Shown here one piece after another: positions 1-10,448 of a DNA stretch of 64,000 nt. The notes under the pieces were generated by a model. The model worked only from the letters and a program-made list of their open reading frames with translations, did not search any database and was not told where the DNA came from. Location: NCBI RefSeq assembly GCF_015732285.1, contig NZ_WIQU01000016.1:79073-143072 (forward strand). The letters run 5' to 3'. Both the position numbers and the translations under genes were made by a program. The DNA is from Pectinatus frisingensis (lineage in GTDB: Bacteria; Bacillota; Negativicutes; Selenomonadales; Selenomonadaceae). Position 1 is the first letter of the stretch. Every line of letters begins with the position of its first letter.

Positions 1-79
1 TTTTTTATAAGCTCTTTAACCATTTTGGGCATAGTAAACAATATATATCCCCACCGCTTCCAACGTCTGACAACATTTA

Positions 80-607
80 TCAATTTTTATTTTTCAATAT
101 TTTAACAATATCATCTTTGCTTAAAGATATTTTGCCATTTAAAGGTTTGTAAACCGTATACATCTGTTTATAATTTTCAACCATAGGTACACGAGAATTA
201 AGTTGACAATCTTTGAGAGATTGAAATTTATGCATTTTTTGTGTTAAAAATCCAGCGACTCCCATATAATCACATTCTGTATTTCCACCAAAACCTTTAA
301 ATATAAAGTTCTCATCAAAATTGGTAACTGCATTTTTTACATATTCTTTATCTTTAGTAGGTAAAGATTTATACGACCGTTTTATATCATCGCACATTTC
401 AAGAATATTTTTCGTAAAATCAACTACATTTCTTTCGACTTCAGATTTAGACAAAAGTACACTATATTCTTGCTCTATTGCCCATGTATTTCCTGAAGAA
501 ATCGCATTTTCAATAAATTCACAGTCGAAATCACTTTTTATTTTTTGTTTTTTTGCCAGATCGCATAATATTAATAATAAAAGTTTTTCTACAACACTAA
601 TTTCCAT
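80..607 (-). CDS. YfbU family protein
   Basis: The 176-residue product resembles the E. coli YfbU family: an N-terminal helical part, a central stretch containing a GFGGNTE-type turn, a segment ending in RVPMVENYKQM (E. coli has TPMWEKYQRM) and a C-terminal helix (LSKDDIVKIL) matching the family's LSANEINQII ending. The biochemical role of the family is unknown. The start is the ATG at 607, preceded by a GAGGG stretch; an upstream in-frame ATG at 670 lacks a convincing ribosome binding site and would add 21 unrelated residues. No operon partner is visible, and the few bases at 1-79 are too short to assign. Family call is by similarity of motifs only. Confidence 0.7.
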   Translation of the reverse strand: MEISVVEKLLLLILCDLAKKQKIKSDFDCEFIENAISSGNTWAIEQEYSVLLSKSEVERNVVDFTKNILEMCDDIKRSYKSLPTKDKEYVKNAVTNFDENFIFKGFGGNTECDYMGVAGFLTQKMHKFQSLKDCQLNSRVPMVENYKQMYTVYKPLNGKISLSKDDIVKILKNKN

Positions 608-922
608 ATGGATATCACCCTCATCAAATTTGTAACAGCCGCTTATATATGATAAAAATAATCCCTGCAATCTGCTAAAAAATTATTTATGCATAAGAAA
701 AACCGTTTGCTTTTCAGCTACGGCTGTCACTAAGTCTCTATGCCATTAGTATATCACAGATTTCAGCGAAAAACAGGACAAAAAACATCTTATCCTAAAA
801 AGATCGCATTTTGCTGTAAATGAGAATTTGGGCAGTTTGGGGGCAATCTATTCATCAACAAATACTTCAAATATTATTAATAAATGTGATGATTTATAAT
901 ATAAAAACTTCAAGAAGATCCA

Positions 923-950
923 TTGACAGATGGAATAAGAATGCTATACT
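923..950 (+). promoter_or_regulatory. Sigma-A type promoter
   Basis: A perfect -35 box TTGACA (923-928) is followed after 16 bases by TATACT (945-950). It lies just before the small membrane-protein gene whose AAGGGG ribosome binding site is at 963-968. The rest of 608-960 shows no other gene. Confidence 0.6.
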
Positions 951-967
951 AAGCGAGTATTAAAGGG

Positions 968-1198
968 GTGATTAAAATAAAAGATTTAGCGATATTGTCT
1001 ATCATAACTGCTTTTATCGGTGGTATAGTACTTTCTTTGATAGCTGATACGTGGCTTATGTTAGCAGCATCATTGATTTTTATAGGATGCAGCATATTAA
1101 TAAGTTATTTGGGTGGTGTATTGGCCACTGCGGAAAATAGATCTGGTTGTGAAGATAAAAAAAATATATATCATCAGCATGTATATGCTGATAAATGA
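968..1198 (+). CDS. Small two-helix membrane protein
   Basis: This encodes up to 76 residues with two hydrophobic segments (about 6-26 and 29-50, the latter ending in an SYLGG turn) and a short charged, cytoplasm-like tail. I do not recognise a family. A strong promoter lies directly upstream and an intrinsic terminator follows at 1322-1348, so it looks like a real monocistronic gene. The start is uncertain: the GTG at 968 overlaps the AAGGGG ribosome binding site, so translation may begin a few codons later at a non-ATG codon such as the TTG at 995. Function unknown; could be a small stress or envelope protein. Confidence 0.5.
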   Translation: MIKIKDLAILSIITAFIGGIVLSLIADTWLMLAASLIFIGCSILISYLGGVLATAENRSGCEDKKNIYHQHVYADK

Positions 1199-1321
1199 TA
1201 CACTTTGAATTAATCAACAGCCTGATCATGTATTTTCGTGTTAGCAGCGCGAAACGGCTGAATTGTTTTATTTTTATAGTGGCATATAGATAATACAATA
1301 TAATCTGATTTATTGAATTTA

Positions 1322-1348
1322 AGAGGCTGCCTATTCTGGGCAGCCTCT
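1322..1348 (+). terminator. Intrinsic terminator
   Basis: A 10-bp perfect stem, AGAGGCTGCC paired with GGCAGCCTCT, has a 7-base loop and is followed by TTCTTT. It closes the small membrane-protein transcript. Confidence 0.75.
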
Positions 1349-1365
1349 TTCTTTGGTGCATTTAG

Positions 1366-1530
1366 TGTGCCCAGCATGGGCGCAGTCTAACGGGTGAAAG
1401 TCCAGAGCGCAAGTTAATAGTGCCAAGCGCATGGCTTAAGGCAAGAGTGTCCAGCATGAGATAGAATCTGAAGGAACCCGGCGGCAAATCTTTGGTCTGA
1501 CGATAAAGTGGTAAACTAAAACTGGACATG
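1366..1530 (+). mobile_element. Group II intron 5' fragment (domain I)
   Basis: The stretch beginning GTGTGCCCAGCATGGGCGCA and running through GGGTGAAAGTCC, GTGTCCAGCATGAG and GAATCTGAAGGAA matches the conserved 5' end and domain I signature of bacterial group II introns. No intron-encoded reverse transcriptase, domain V or 3' splice site follows; instead a protein gene begins about 80 bases later. It is therefore a truncated relic. It may now form the 5' leader of the DUF362 gene downstream. Confidence 0.7.
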
Positions 1531-1607
1531 GAGGGGTGAATTTAGCACATTTTCTTTTGCGGGAACATGCTATACTTAGAAAAATGGAAATGTTAATGGA
1601 GGATAGA

Positions 1608-2762
1608 ATGGAAAAGGTCATTATTAAAAAGTGCAGCTCTTATAATTATCAAGAAGTAGAAAGAGCCGTTTTCTCCAGTATGGAATATTGTCCGGCCTTA
1701 AAAGGAAAGGAAAAGAAGACGGGAAAAGCATTGCTTAAGGTAAATTTGTTAAAAAAAAATGTACCGGAAGATGTGGTAACAACACATCCTGCGGTAGTCG
1801 AGGCAGCAGTCCGGTATCTGCAGAACCAGGGATGGAAGGTTATCATCGGAGACAGCCCCGGAGGTCCCTTTTATAAAAAACGCCTGTATGAGATTTACAG
1901 AGCAAGCGGGATGGTAAAAGTCGCTGAAGCTACAGGCTGTGAACTCAATTATGATGTAAGCTCTGTGGAAGTGAAGAACGAAAAAGCGGCAAAGCTCAAA
2001 ACAATGGAGATTATCCGCGTAGTGACTAAGGTAGATTTGATCGTTTCCATTGCTAAGTTTAAAACACATTGTATGATGCTGTACACTGGTGGCGTCAAGA
2101 ATTTATTCGGTGTCATTCCAGGATTGACAAAGGCAAAATATCACTTTAAAATGCATACGATAGAAAATTTTGCAGATCATTTGATTGATATTTGCGAATA
2201 CGTTCGTCCAGATTTTTCCCTGATTGATGCGATTGAAGGCATGGAAGGGAATGGGCCCTCTTCCGGCACAAAACGGCATGTCGGGTTGTTGCTGGCAGCT
2301 GAAAACCCGTATGCGCTTGATACAGTCGGAACCTATATTATGGGTATGGACCCTCTTAGCGTGCCTACGGTCCAAGCTGCCAGAAGACGTGACTTATTCA
2401 ATGGTAAGTTGCATAGTGTAAAAATCGTTGGGAATGATGTTGAAACTGTTCCGGTCACTCCATTTAAGCAACCGGGTTCCATCAAAAAAAGTCTGATCAG
2501 TGGGATCGTTCCGCGTAAGGTGGAAAATTTTTTTATCAAATCTTTACGTCCAAAACCAATTTTCTATCATGAAAAATGTATTTCCTGTGGCGATTGCCTG
2601 CGGGGCTGTCCAGCCCGAATCATTGCAATGAAAAATGAAAAGCCCGTTGCTGATTTGGATAATTGTATCAGTTGTTTTTGTTGTCATGAATTGTGTCCTG
2701 CTAAAGCCATTGACATAAAAGTTCATTGGCTCTATAAAATATTGTTTGGCCGTAAACGATAA
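1608..2762 (+). CDS. DUF362 domain protein with two 4Fe-4S clusters
   Basis: The 384-residue product has an N-terminal DUF362 region (about 5-290), including the KFKTHCMMLYTGGVKNLFG segment typical of the family, and a C-terminal ferredoxin module (about 315-370) with two CxxCxxCxxxCP motifs (CISCGDCLRGCP and CISCFCCHELCP), so it should carry two [4Fe-4S] clusters. No signal peptide is seen, which suggests a cytoplasmic electron-transfer protein. The exact reaction of DUF362 proteins is unknown. The start is the ATG at 1608 with GGAGG five bases upstream; the reading frame stays open back to 1536, but that extension runs towards the group II intron relic and is unlikely to be translated. Confidence 0.8.
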   Translation: MEKVIIKKCSSYNYQEVERAVFSSMEYCPALKGKEKKTGKALLKVNLLKKNVPEDVVTTHPAVVEAAVRYLQNQGWKVIIGDSPGGPFYKKRLYEIYRASGMVKVAEATGCELNYDVSSVEVKNEKAAKLKTMEIIRVVTKVDLIVSIAKFKTHCMMLYTGGVKNLFGVIPGLTKAKYHFKMHTIENFADHLIDICEYVRPDFSLIDAIEGMEGNGPSSGTKRHVGLLLAAENPYALDTVGTYIMGMDPLSVPTVQAARRRDLFNGKLHSVKIVGNDVETVPVTPFKQPGSIKKSLISGIVPRKVENFFIKSLRPKPIFYHEKCISCGDCLRGCPARIIAMKNEKPVADLDNCISCFCCHELCPAKAIDIKVHWLYKILFGRKR

Positions 2763-3153
2763 AATTTATAGTTTTCGATTAAATACAGCGTGCTAGTGTC
2801 CCGACTTCACGAAGGACACTGGAATATATTAATTTGGATATTATTAAGTTTCAAATGAAAAAAATGGCATGATTTATCATAGTTCAACTCATGGGGTAAG
2901 GTTTTCTGTGTATTTCACAAAACGATTCCGGAAACATTGGTTTCGGTATTGATAACGGCAAAGAAAGATATTTTATTAGTACGGCACTTCGGGCAGCCTG
3001 ACCCGAAGTGCGTTAGGATTGAGGAGCTTATGAAGTCTTTTCATTTCACCTGCACTACCAATATGAGATTAATAGAATCTCCACAATAAGCCTCAGTTAC
3101 CTACTCACATTAAAAATCTGAGTATAACGCAAGGATAATTTGGATAACAAATT
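2763..3153. other. Intergenic region with two hairpins
   Basis: No gene is supported here. Two inverted repeats stand out: CTAGTGTCC/GGACACTGG at 2793-2822, downstream of the DUF362 gene, and a perfect 10-bp GCACTTCGGG/CCCGAAGTGC stem at 2984-3011 with an 8-base loop. Neither has a strong T-run. Their positions between converging genes suggest transcript ends of the DUF362 gene and of the PTS operon. Confidence 0.4.
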
Positions 3154-5211
3154 CTAATAGGTAGCTATTATAGAAATACCGGCTTTTACTTTTTGCAGTG
3201 ATTTAAATTCTAAGGCAGTATACTGGTCAAAATTTGTTATAACCATAATTGTAATTGGATTTAAACCAGCTTGTTTTATTTTTTCAAGATCAAATTCGAT
3301 TAATTTGTCACCGGTGGTTATATTGTCGTTGGGGTTAACCAATGTTTTAAAACCTGTTCCGTCTAATGTAACGGTATCAATACCGATGTGAATAAGTATT
3401 TCCATTCCGGTAGTCAGCTTTATACCAAGTGCATGACCGGTTTTATCGGCAGTCATTATTATGGTGCCATCAGCAGGTGCAGTGATAATTCCTTTTTCAG
3501 GGATTATAGCAATACCATCTCCCATGGTTTTTTCTGAGAAAGCTTTATCTGGAACATCATCAATTGATACTACTTTGCCGGTTGCAAAGGCTAATAATGA
3601 AGGAGATATGGCATTACTTTCATTGTCAGATATATCATTTTGCAGCAAATTTTCAAACCGTTCGCGAATTTGAGGAACAGATAATCCGACAATAACCTGA
3701 ACGGCATTTTTATTATGAACTAATCCGTGTGCACCGGCGGCTATGAATGTCTTCGCATTAGCTACTAATGTGCCATCTTTTACATTTACGCGTAGACGTG
3801 TAGCACAGTTGGTTACATCAACAATATTTGTTTTTCCACCAAGTCCGTCTAAAAATGCTTCTGCTTTGCTATCATACTCATCATTGGCTTTCTTAGCCTT
3901 ATAATCGGCTTTGGTATATAGTTTGTCTTCTTCATCATCACCGCGTCCCGGTGTCTTGAAATCAAAGTGCAGTATCAGCCAACGAAATACAACGAAATAG
4001 ATTGCCGTAAAAGCAAATCCAACTATGAATTGAAGAATATAGGTCATAGGATGATATTTGAACAAGGGAATCCAGTTTTCTACGGCACATTCAATTATCC
4101 CGCCGTCAAAAACACCTACTACACCGAAAGCATATGCAGTCATAGCCATTAAACCGGCTAATACGGCATGTACTAAAAATAAGACCGGTGCTACAAACAG
4201 AAACGTAAATTCAAGCGGTTCGGTAACACCACAAAGAATTGCAGTGAACGTAGCCGGAATCAATAGGCCGGCAATAATTTTCTTTTTCTTTTTTTTGGCT
4301 GTAGCATAAATTGCCAGGGCAATACCTGGACAGCCAAACATTTTTGACATTGAAGTTAAATCAAATCCGCCTTGTGGAAACATTTCCTTTAAGGTATGGG
4401 CTGATGTCGAAAATTCAGGCAGATGTTGAATGAAATATTGTTTGGTACCACCGTCAACGACGGCAGGGCCATATATGAAGGGCATATATATAAAATGATG
4501 CAGGCCGGTAGGAATAAGAATGCGTTCGAGAAAGGTATACAGCCATACGCCCAGTAACCCGCTGGTTTTCATAAGACCCTGAAGTGAAACAATAGCCAGC
4601 TGTACCTTAGGCCAGAATAGGCATAAAATGAATGCGACAGGCAGCATTATGAAAAAACCGGCAACTATTACCAAAACTGAGCCTCGGAAAATTCCAACTA
4701 TTTCAGGCAGATTTACATCATACAATTTATTATGAAGATAAACACTTACCGCGGCTATAAAAATAGCACCAAGCATACCCATATCGAGAGTTTTAATATT
4801 GGCGACCATTGCTAAGCCGGATCCCGGTACAGCATCTTGAGCAAAATCTACATTGAACATTGGCCCCCATAATTCCAAAAAACCCGATATAAAATAATTT
4901 ACTACAAGATAAATGACTAAAGATTCCATTGCGGCCCGTCCAGAATTTTTTTTTGCCAATCCGATAGGTAGGGCAACTACAAATAAAAGTGGTAATTGTG
5001 AAAATACAGTCCAGGCACCTTTTTCGATAATAAACCAAATATCATACCATATGGTTCCTTTATCAGCGATGCTTCCCATTATAGCTGTATTTTTGAATAA
5101 TATTGATAAGGCAGCCATTATACCAAAAAATGTAAATAATAAAACAGGCGTAAACATTGCTCCACCGAAACGCTGCACTTTTTGCATGACAATATCTTTG
5201 TTTATGGGCAT
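3154..5211 (-). CDS. PTS alpha-glucoside/maltose transporter EIICBA
   Basis: A 685-residue single-chain permease for phosphoenolpyruvate-dependent uptake of an alpha-glucoside. Visible domains: EIIC membrane part (about 10-415) with the glucose-family GVTEPLEF motif at 329-336; EIIB (about 445-525) with phospho-acceptor C469 in DVTNCATRLR; EIIA (about 555-680) with H608 in ILIHIGIDT. A run of six lysines (306-311) sits in a cytoplasmic loop. It follows the GH4 6-phospho-alpha-glucosidase in one operon, so the imported sugar 6-phosphate is probably a maltose-type disaccharide (MalB/AglA/GlvC type). Sucrose isomers are also possible substrates. Confidence 0.88.
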   Translation of the reverse strand: MPINKDIVMQKVQRFGGAMFTPVLLFTFFGIMAALSILFKNTAIMGSIADKGTIWYDIWFIIEKGAWTVFSQLPLLFVVALPIGLAKKNSGRAAMESLVIYLVVNYFISGFLELWGPMFNVDFAQDAVPGSGLAMVANIKTLDMGMLGAIFIAAVSVYLHNKLYDVNLPEIVGIFRGSVLVIVAGFFIMLPVAFILCLFWPKVQLAIVSLQGLMKTSGLLGVWLYTFLERILIPTGLHHFIYMPFIYGPAVVDGGTKQYFIQHLPEFSTSAHTLKEMFPQGGFDLTSMSKMFGCPGIALAIYATAKKKKKKIIAGLLIPATFTAILCGVTEPLEFTFLFVAPVLFLVHAVLAGLMAMTAYAFGVVGVFDGGIIECAVENWIPLFKYHPMTYILQFIVGFAFTAIYFVVFRWLILHFDFKTPGRGDDEEDKLYTKADYKAKKANDEYDSKAEAFLDGLGGKTNIVDVTNCATRLRVNVKDGTLVANAKTFIAAGAHGLVHNKNAVQVIVGLSVPQIRERFENLLQNDISDNESNAISPSLLAFATGKVVSIDDVPDKAFSEKTMGDGIAIIPEKGIITAPADGTIIMTADKTGHALGIKLTTGMEILIHIGIDTVTLDGTGFKTLVNPNDNITTGDKLIEFDLEKIKQAGLNPITIMVITNFDQYTALEFKSLQKVKAGISIIATY

Positions 5212-5334
5212 TAATAGAGCTCCTTTCTATATAAGGCAATATTGTATACAGACCATTGTTAGATTTTTCAAAAAATAGCAGACGTACTTTTACAAAGCTA
5301 TATAGTCAGATTAATATACAGCTTTGTTTAAAAT

Positions 5335-5380
5335 AGTTTTGAATCCCGGTAAATATAATAAACAGCCGGAATTCAAAACT
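5335..5380 (-). terminator. Intercistronic hairpin in sugar operon
   Basis: Fifteen-base arms (AGTTTTGAATCCCGG and CCGGAATTCAAAACT, one mismatch) surround a 16-base loop, immediately after the GH4 stop codon and before the PTS gene. Without a clear T-run on the minus strand it is more likely a processing, stabilising or partial attenuation element than a full terminator. Confidence 0.45.
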
Positions 5381-5387
5381 GTCAAAT

Positions 5388-6737
<1,350 letters not shown>

Positions 6738-6853
6738 CTAAAATGGAGCATTTGTATACTTATCAATTGCTGTCAAAGATATACAGCGGATAGTATTTAA
6801 TTCCGGATGAAAAATTTATCCGGGACGATTCCTTATGTCCATAATAAATATAA

Positions 6854-6884
6854 AACAGCCCATAATCAATAGACATGGGCTGTT
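6854..6884 (-). terminator. Terminator of the RpiR regulator gene
   Basis: A perfect 10-bp stem AACAGCCCAT/ATGGGCTGTT has an 11-base loop and, read on the minus strand, is followed by a T-rich tail (TTTTATATTTA). It lies 3' of the regulator gene and separates it from the GH4 promoter region. Confidence 0.65.
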
Positions 6885-6902
6885 ACGGGAACTTTCACGC
6901 TA

Positions 6903-6941
6903 TAATGTAATTCATCACGTTCTATGTGATAAATTACATTA
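6903..6941. promoter_or_regulatory. 16-bp imperfect inverted repeat
   Basis: TAATGTAATTCATCAC and its near-complement (one mismatch) flank a 7-base spacer, just past the RpiR stop codon. It could be an operator, or a second hairpin in the 3' end of the regulator transcript. Such dyads are common regulator targets near sugar operons, but here it lies over 180 bases from the GH4 start. Confidence 0.35.
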
Positions 6942-6949
6942 CAACAATT

Positions 6950-7720
6950 TTAACAATTGTCTTGAAGCTGTTCTGTCAGATAGCGGCTATAGCTTATATA
7001 CCATACTTCAACCACCAGAAAAAACATCAGCATTGATTCATAGGCAGTATCCACGGCAGTCGGCATTGCTATAGGGGTAATATAGATATGTTCCGTACTT
7101 AGACTGGCCAGTGTATTGCTTTTCAATCTGGTTAAAGATATAAAGGGAATCCCGTTCATATGTAACTGATTACCAAAATCAACCACATGTAATGACTCAC
7201 CGCTAAGGGATATTATGATAAATAAATCAGTTTGGTCAATGTTTTTGAGTATCCGTTGGAACTCATCAATGCCTTTAATTTCATAAATTAGAATATTGCA
7301 GCTGATAAACAAACGTTTCATTTCATTAGCAACATTTTCCTGTACATATCCCGATGAATAAATAAAAACTCTGGTGGCTTTATATATAAGTTTATTAGCC
7401 CTGTTAAAATCTTGTTTTGCAACTTCTTCACCAACCTTTTTACATAAATCAACGGCAGCCTCACCTATATCAATCGATGGTGAAATATCATCCTGTCCCA
7501 ATTCCATTTTGAGTATCATTTTAAGGTCAGAAAAACCATCTAATGATATTTTTTTAGCAAATCTGAGTATAGTTGTCCTTGAAACATTACACTCTCGGGC
7601 AATATCATAAATAGATATGTGACAGCACTTTTTTTTATTCTTATAAATATAACGCCATATTATTAAGTCTGTTGGGTTTAGTTTTCTTAGATTATGGCTT
7701 ACCAACTCATCTAATTTCAT
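6950..7720 (-). CDS. RpiR-family sugar-responsive regulator
   Basis: This 256-residue protein has an N-terminal RpiR helix-turn-helix (about 1-75, with IYDIARECNVSRTTILRFAKK) and a C-terminal SIS domain (about 105-240, with FIYSSGYVQ and LFIIISLSGES) that binds phosphosugars. It lies next to and in the same direction as the GH4/PTS operon, so it probably controls it in response to a sugar phosphate, as GlvR and MurR-type regulators do. The start at 7720 has AGGAGG seven bases upstream; the open frame begins ten codons earlier at 7750 without such a site. Activator versus repressor cannot be told from sequence. Confidence 0.85.
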   Translation of the reverse strand: MKLDELVSHNLRKLNPTDLIIWRYIYKNKKKCCHISIYDIARECNVSRTTILRFAKKISLDGFSDLKMILKMELGQDDISPSIDIGEAAVDLCKKVGEEVAKQDFNRANKLIYKATRVFIYSSGYVQENVANEMKRLFISCNILIYEIKGIDEFQRILKNIDQTDLFIIISLSGESLHVVDFGNQLHMNGIPFISLTRLKSNTLASLSTEHIYITPIAMPTAVDTAYESMLMFFLVVEVWYISYSRYLTEQLQDNC

Positions 7721-8214
7721 ACAGCAGCCTCCTATGAGTTTATGATACATATAGGTATATAGGTAAATGTTTAATAATATTGTAGCATACTATTAAATGA
7801 GCATAAAACTAAGGCAGTTTCAGCAAAATAGCCAAAACTGCCCGCGAACAATTGAATAAATCACATAAAAAACATTTACTTCGACAGCATTTAATATTTT
7901 TGTATCATGTTGATCATCTCAGCAGAATGTACAAAAAATACAGCAATACAAACACTGCATCTTTTCCAATTTAAAAAACAAAGATTACAATTTCAGTATA
8001 TCAGTTCAGTTATAAGTGAACACTAATTCTTTACTTTCAATTTCAAATTTGATTCATTAAGAAATTTAATTTTTAGGATCTCGACAAGCATGCCACTATA
8101 TGCAGCTGTTTGTAATTATATTTATATTTATCATATCCGTTACTCATATTAGATTCGTTTTGCAATCACGAAGTGCCTGTTCAAAATATTGGGGAATACC
8201 CTGTTTATATTGCC
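7721..8214. other. AT-rich intergenic region, nothing recognised
   Basis: Between the RpiR gene and hsdM I see no supported gene, RNA or repeat. The open frame that starts around 8173 on the plus strand runs antisense through hsdM and is rejected. Base composition changes sharply to G+C-richer sequence at about 8215, which may mark the edge of the acquired restriction block. Confidence 0.5.
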
Positions 8215-9804
8215 TCAGGGATCCACTCCCAGTATCTTCAGCTGTTCCTTGATCTCCGCTTCCAGTGCGGCAATTTCTTTATTGTCCTGTTCCAGTTGGC
8301 GGTTGACTTCGGTCAGGTCGATTTCGGCTTCTTCCTCAAAGGTGTCTACATAGCGAGAAATGTTGAGGTTAAAGTCATTCTCTTTGATTTCATCCAGGGA
8401 CGCCAGATGGGCATATTTATCAACATCCTGACGATTGAGATAGGTCTGGATAATTTTTTCGATAGCGTCTTCACTGAGGTTATTTTGATTTTTGCCCTTG
8501 ATGAAGTCCCGGCTGGCATCGATAAAGAGGATATCCTTGGTCGGACGTTTCTTTTTGAGTACCAGAATAATAGTCGGAATACTGGTTCTATAGAAAAGAT
8601 TGGCCGGCAGGCCAATGATGGTGTCGATGCGATTTTTTTCGATAAGTGTCTGGCGAATCTTCCCTTCGGCGGCACCGCGAAAAAGCACGCCGTGCGGCAG
8701 GACGATGGCCATGGTCCCCGTGTCATTCAAATGATACAGGCTGTGCAGTACGAAGGCATAGTCGGCTTTGGAGGCCGGTGCCAGTTTGCCGTAATCACTG
8801 AATCGCGGGTCTTTGAGTTTGGAAGCGTGATTATCCCATTTCGCGGAATAGGGTGGATTGGCTACGACGGCATCAAAGCTGCGCGGCCGGTCGACGCCCT
8901 TGCTGTCCGGACCATCCGGCCAGTCATTTTCGAGGGTATTGGCATTGCTCAGCGTCATGTTGGTATAGGAAACATTATGCATCATGAGATTCATGCGCGC
9001 GAGGTTGTAGGTCGTCGTATTCAATTCCTGCCCATAATATTTAACAGGTGTACCTGCCGGCAGCTCCTGTCCTACGGTTAGCAGCAAAGAACCAGAACCC
9101 ATCGCCGGGTCATAGAGCTGGAAAAACGCGTCTTTTTTCACTGCCCCCTGCGTAACGATCTTGGCCAGTATCTGGCTGACCTGATGCGGTGTGTAGAATT
9201 CGCCGCCCTTCTTGCCGGCGCTGGCAGCGAACTGGCCGATGAGATATTCATAGACTTCCCCGAGAATATCCTTGCCATCCGCACTCTTGTACTCCATCCC
9301 ATCCACAAGTTTCACGATATTATTCAGCGATTTCGCCCGTTCATTCGTCGAGCTTCCAAGACGAGTATCACCTAGATTAATGTCATTGAAAACGCCTTTA
9401 AAATCCTTTTCCGCCACAGCATTGCGCTCGGCATTCGCATTGAAATGATCGAATAAGTCCTGATAGTCGCTAGGAATGACCTTTCCTTCGTTGATTTTGT
9501 ACAGCAGGGACTTCCATGTATCTGCCGGGGCAATGGCATACCCAAGGCTTGCGGAAATATCTTCCAAATAGTCAGCTAAATCCTCTTTGCCAGCCTGTCG
9601 GGCATAGGCATCATTGACCGATTCACCCTCATTCACGTCAATGGCATTGCTATTGACAAGATAGTACTCCTGATGCTCGGACAGATAGCGGTAAAACATA
9701 AATGCCAGGATATAGTTCTTATACTCTGAGGCGTCCATCGTTCCCCGCAGTTCGTTGGCCATAGCCCAAAGCTTACCGGTAATCGTCTGTGTTGTATCAC
9801 TCAT
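8215..9804 (-). CDS. hsdM: Type I restriction-modification methyltransferase HsdM
   Basis: The 529-residue N6-adenine methyltransferase has an N-terminal HsdM helical domain (about 1-140) and a catalytic N6_Mtase domain (about 150-470) with the S-adenosylmethionine motif DPAMGSGSLL and catalytic motif NPPY (VVANPPYSAKW). A C-terminal coiled-coil-like segment (LTEVNRQLEQDNKEIAALEAE region) follows. It is the last gene of the hsd operon and its start overlaps the fic stop by eight bases. The ATG at 9804 has AAGGAGA upstream and gives the conserved start; 14 upstream codons were dropped. It should methylate the site chosen by HsdS. Confidence 0.93.
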   Translation of the reverse strand: MSDTTQTITGKLWAMANELRGTMDASEYKNYILAFMFYRYLSEHQEYYLVNSNAIDVNEGESVNDAYARQAGKEDLADYLEDISASLGYAIAPADTWKSLLYKINEGKVIPSDYQDLFDHFNANAERNAVAEKDFKGVFNDINLGDTRLGSSTNERAKSLNNIVKLVDGMEYKSADGKDILGEVYEYLIGQFAASAGKKGGEFYTPHQVSQILAKIVTQGAVKKDAFFQLYDPAMGSGSLLLTVGQELPAGTPVKYYGQELNTTTYNLARMNLMMHNVSYTNMTLSNANTLENDWPDGPDSKGVDRPRSFDAVVANPPYSAKWDNHASKLKDPRFSDYGKLAPASKADYAFVLHSLYHLNDTGTMAIVLPHGVLFRGAAEGKIRQTLIEKNRIDTIIGLPANLFYRTSIPTIILVLKKKRPTKDILFIDASRDFIKGKNQNNLSEDAIEKIIQTYLNRQDVDKYAHLASLDEIKENDFNLNISRYVDTFEEEAEIDLTEVNRQLEQDNKEIAALEAEIKEQLKILGVDP

Positions 9805-10426
9805 GAATCTTATTCTCCTTCTGTAAATCACTTGTCTTATACACAATATACCCCTCGTAAAAATAGCTCATATCGATACCTTTCATATAGACCTCACGAT
9901 CATGTATCTTATCCGTTAATGCTGCCCGCAACACATGTTTGATCTCGATATCCTTGACCGGACTGCGTTCCATAGCCAGCAGATAATCGGTCTTGTCCAC
10001 CAGACTCCAATCCACGACCTGCTGGAGCTCCTTTCGAAACAATACATCCAGCCATATCCGCATACTCCGGCCATTGCCCTCACGGAACGGATGCGCGATA
10101 TTCATTTCTACGTATTTTTCAACAATTTCATCAAAAGTTGACTGTGGCAGCTGCTCAATATTCTGCAGCGCCGCCTCTAAATACATAAGCGACGCGAAGC
10201 GAAAATTTCCCTTGGCAAGGTTCACGGTACGCAAGACACCGGCAAAATCGTAGATATCTTCGAACAAAGTGCGGTGAATCTCCACTAATGCCGAAAAAGT
10301 TCCCGGCTTTAAATGCTCCAGTTCACCGCTTTCCCACAAATGAATTGCCTTCTGCTTGCTGATTTTCTCTTCGATACGAGCCAATTCAGCCGCATTGGTA
10401 ATATGAAACTTATTTTCCAAAGTCAT
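9797..10426 (-). CDS. fic: Class III Fic protein (AMPylation toxin-like)
   Basis: The 209-residue protein has the complete Fic active-site motif HPFREGNGR (112-120, catalytic H112) and, near its C-terminus, S187-x3-E191-G192 in SYFYEGY, the autoinhibitory motif of class III Fic proteins such as Neisseria NmFic. It should transfer AMP (or another nucleotide group) to a target protein and be held inactive by its own C-terminal helix. It sits between hsdS and hsdM in the restriction operon and overlaps hsdM, so it is co-transcribed. Start at 10426 has AGGAG at good spacing. Target unknown; role in phage defence or R-M regulation is inference. Confidence 0.88.
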   Translation of the reverse strand: MTLENKFHITNAAELARIEEKISKQKAIHLWESGELEHLKPGTFSALVEIHRTLFEDIYDFAGVLRTVNLAKGNFRFASLMYLEAALQNIEQLPQSTFDEIVEKYVEMNIAHPFREGNGRSMRIWLDVLFRKELQQVVDWSLVDKTDYLLAMERSPVKDIEIKHVLRAALTDKIHDREVYMKGIDMSYFYEGYIVYKTSDLQKENKIHE

Positions 10427-10448
10427 AGTTGCTGACTCCTTTCGATTA

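Noticed and set aside
1..79. End of an upstream gene
   Set aside because: Too short to establish a frame or similarity.
8173..9081. 302-codon plus-strand frame
   Set aside because: Fully antisense to hsdM, no ribosome binding site, and its protein has no family-like motifs; a shadow of G+C-rich coding sequence.
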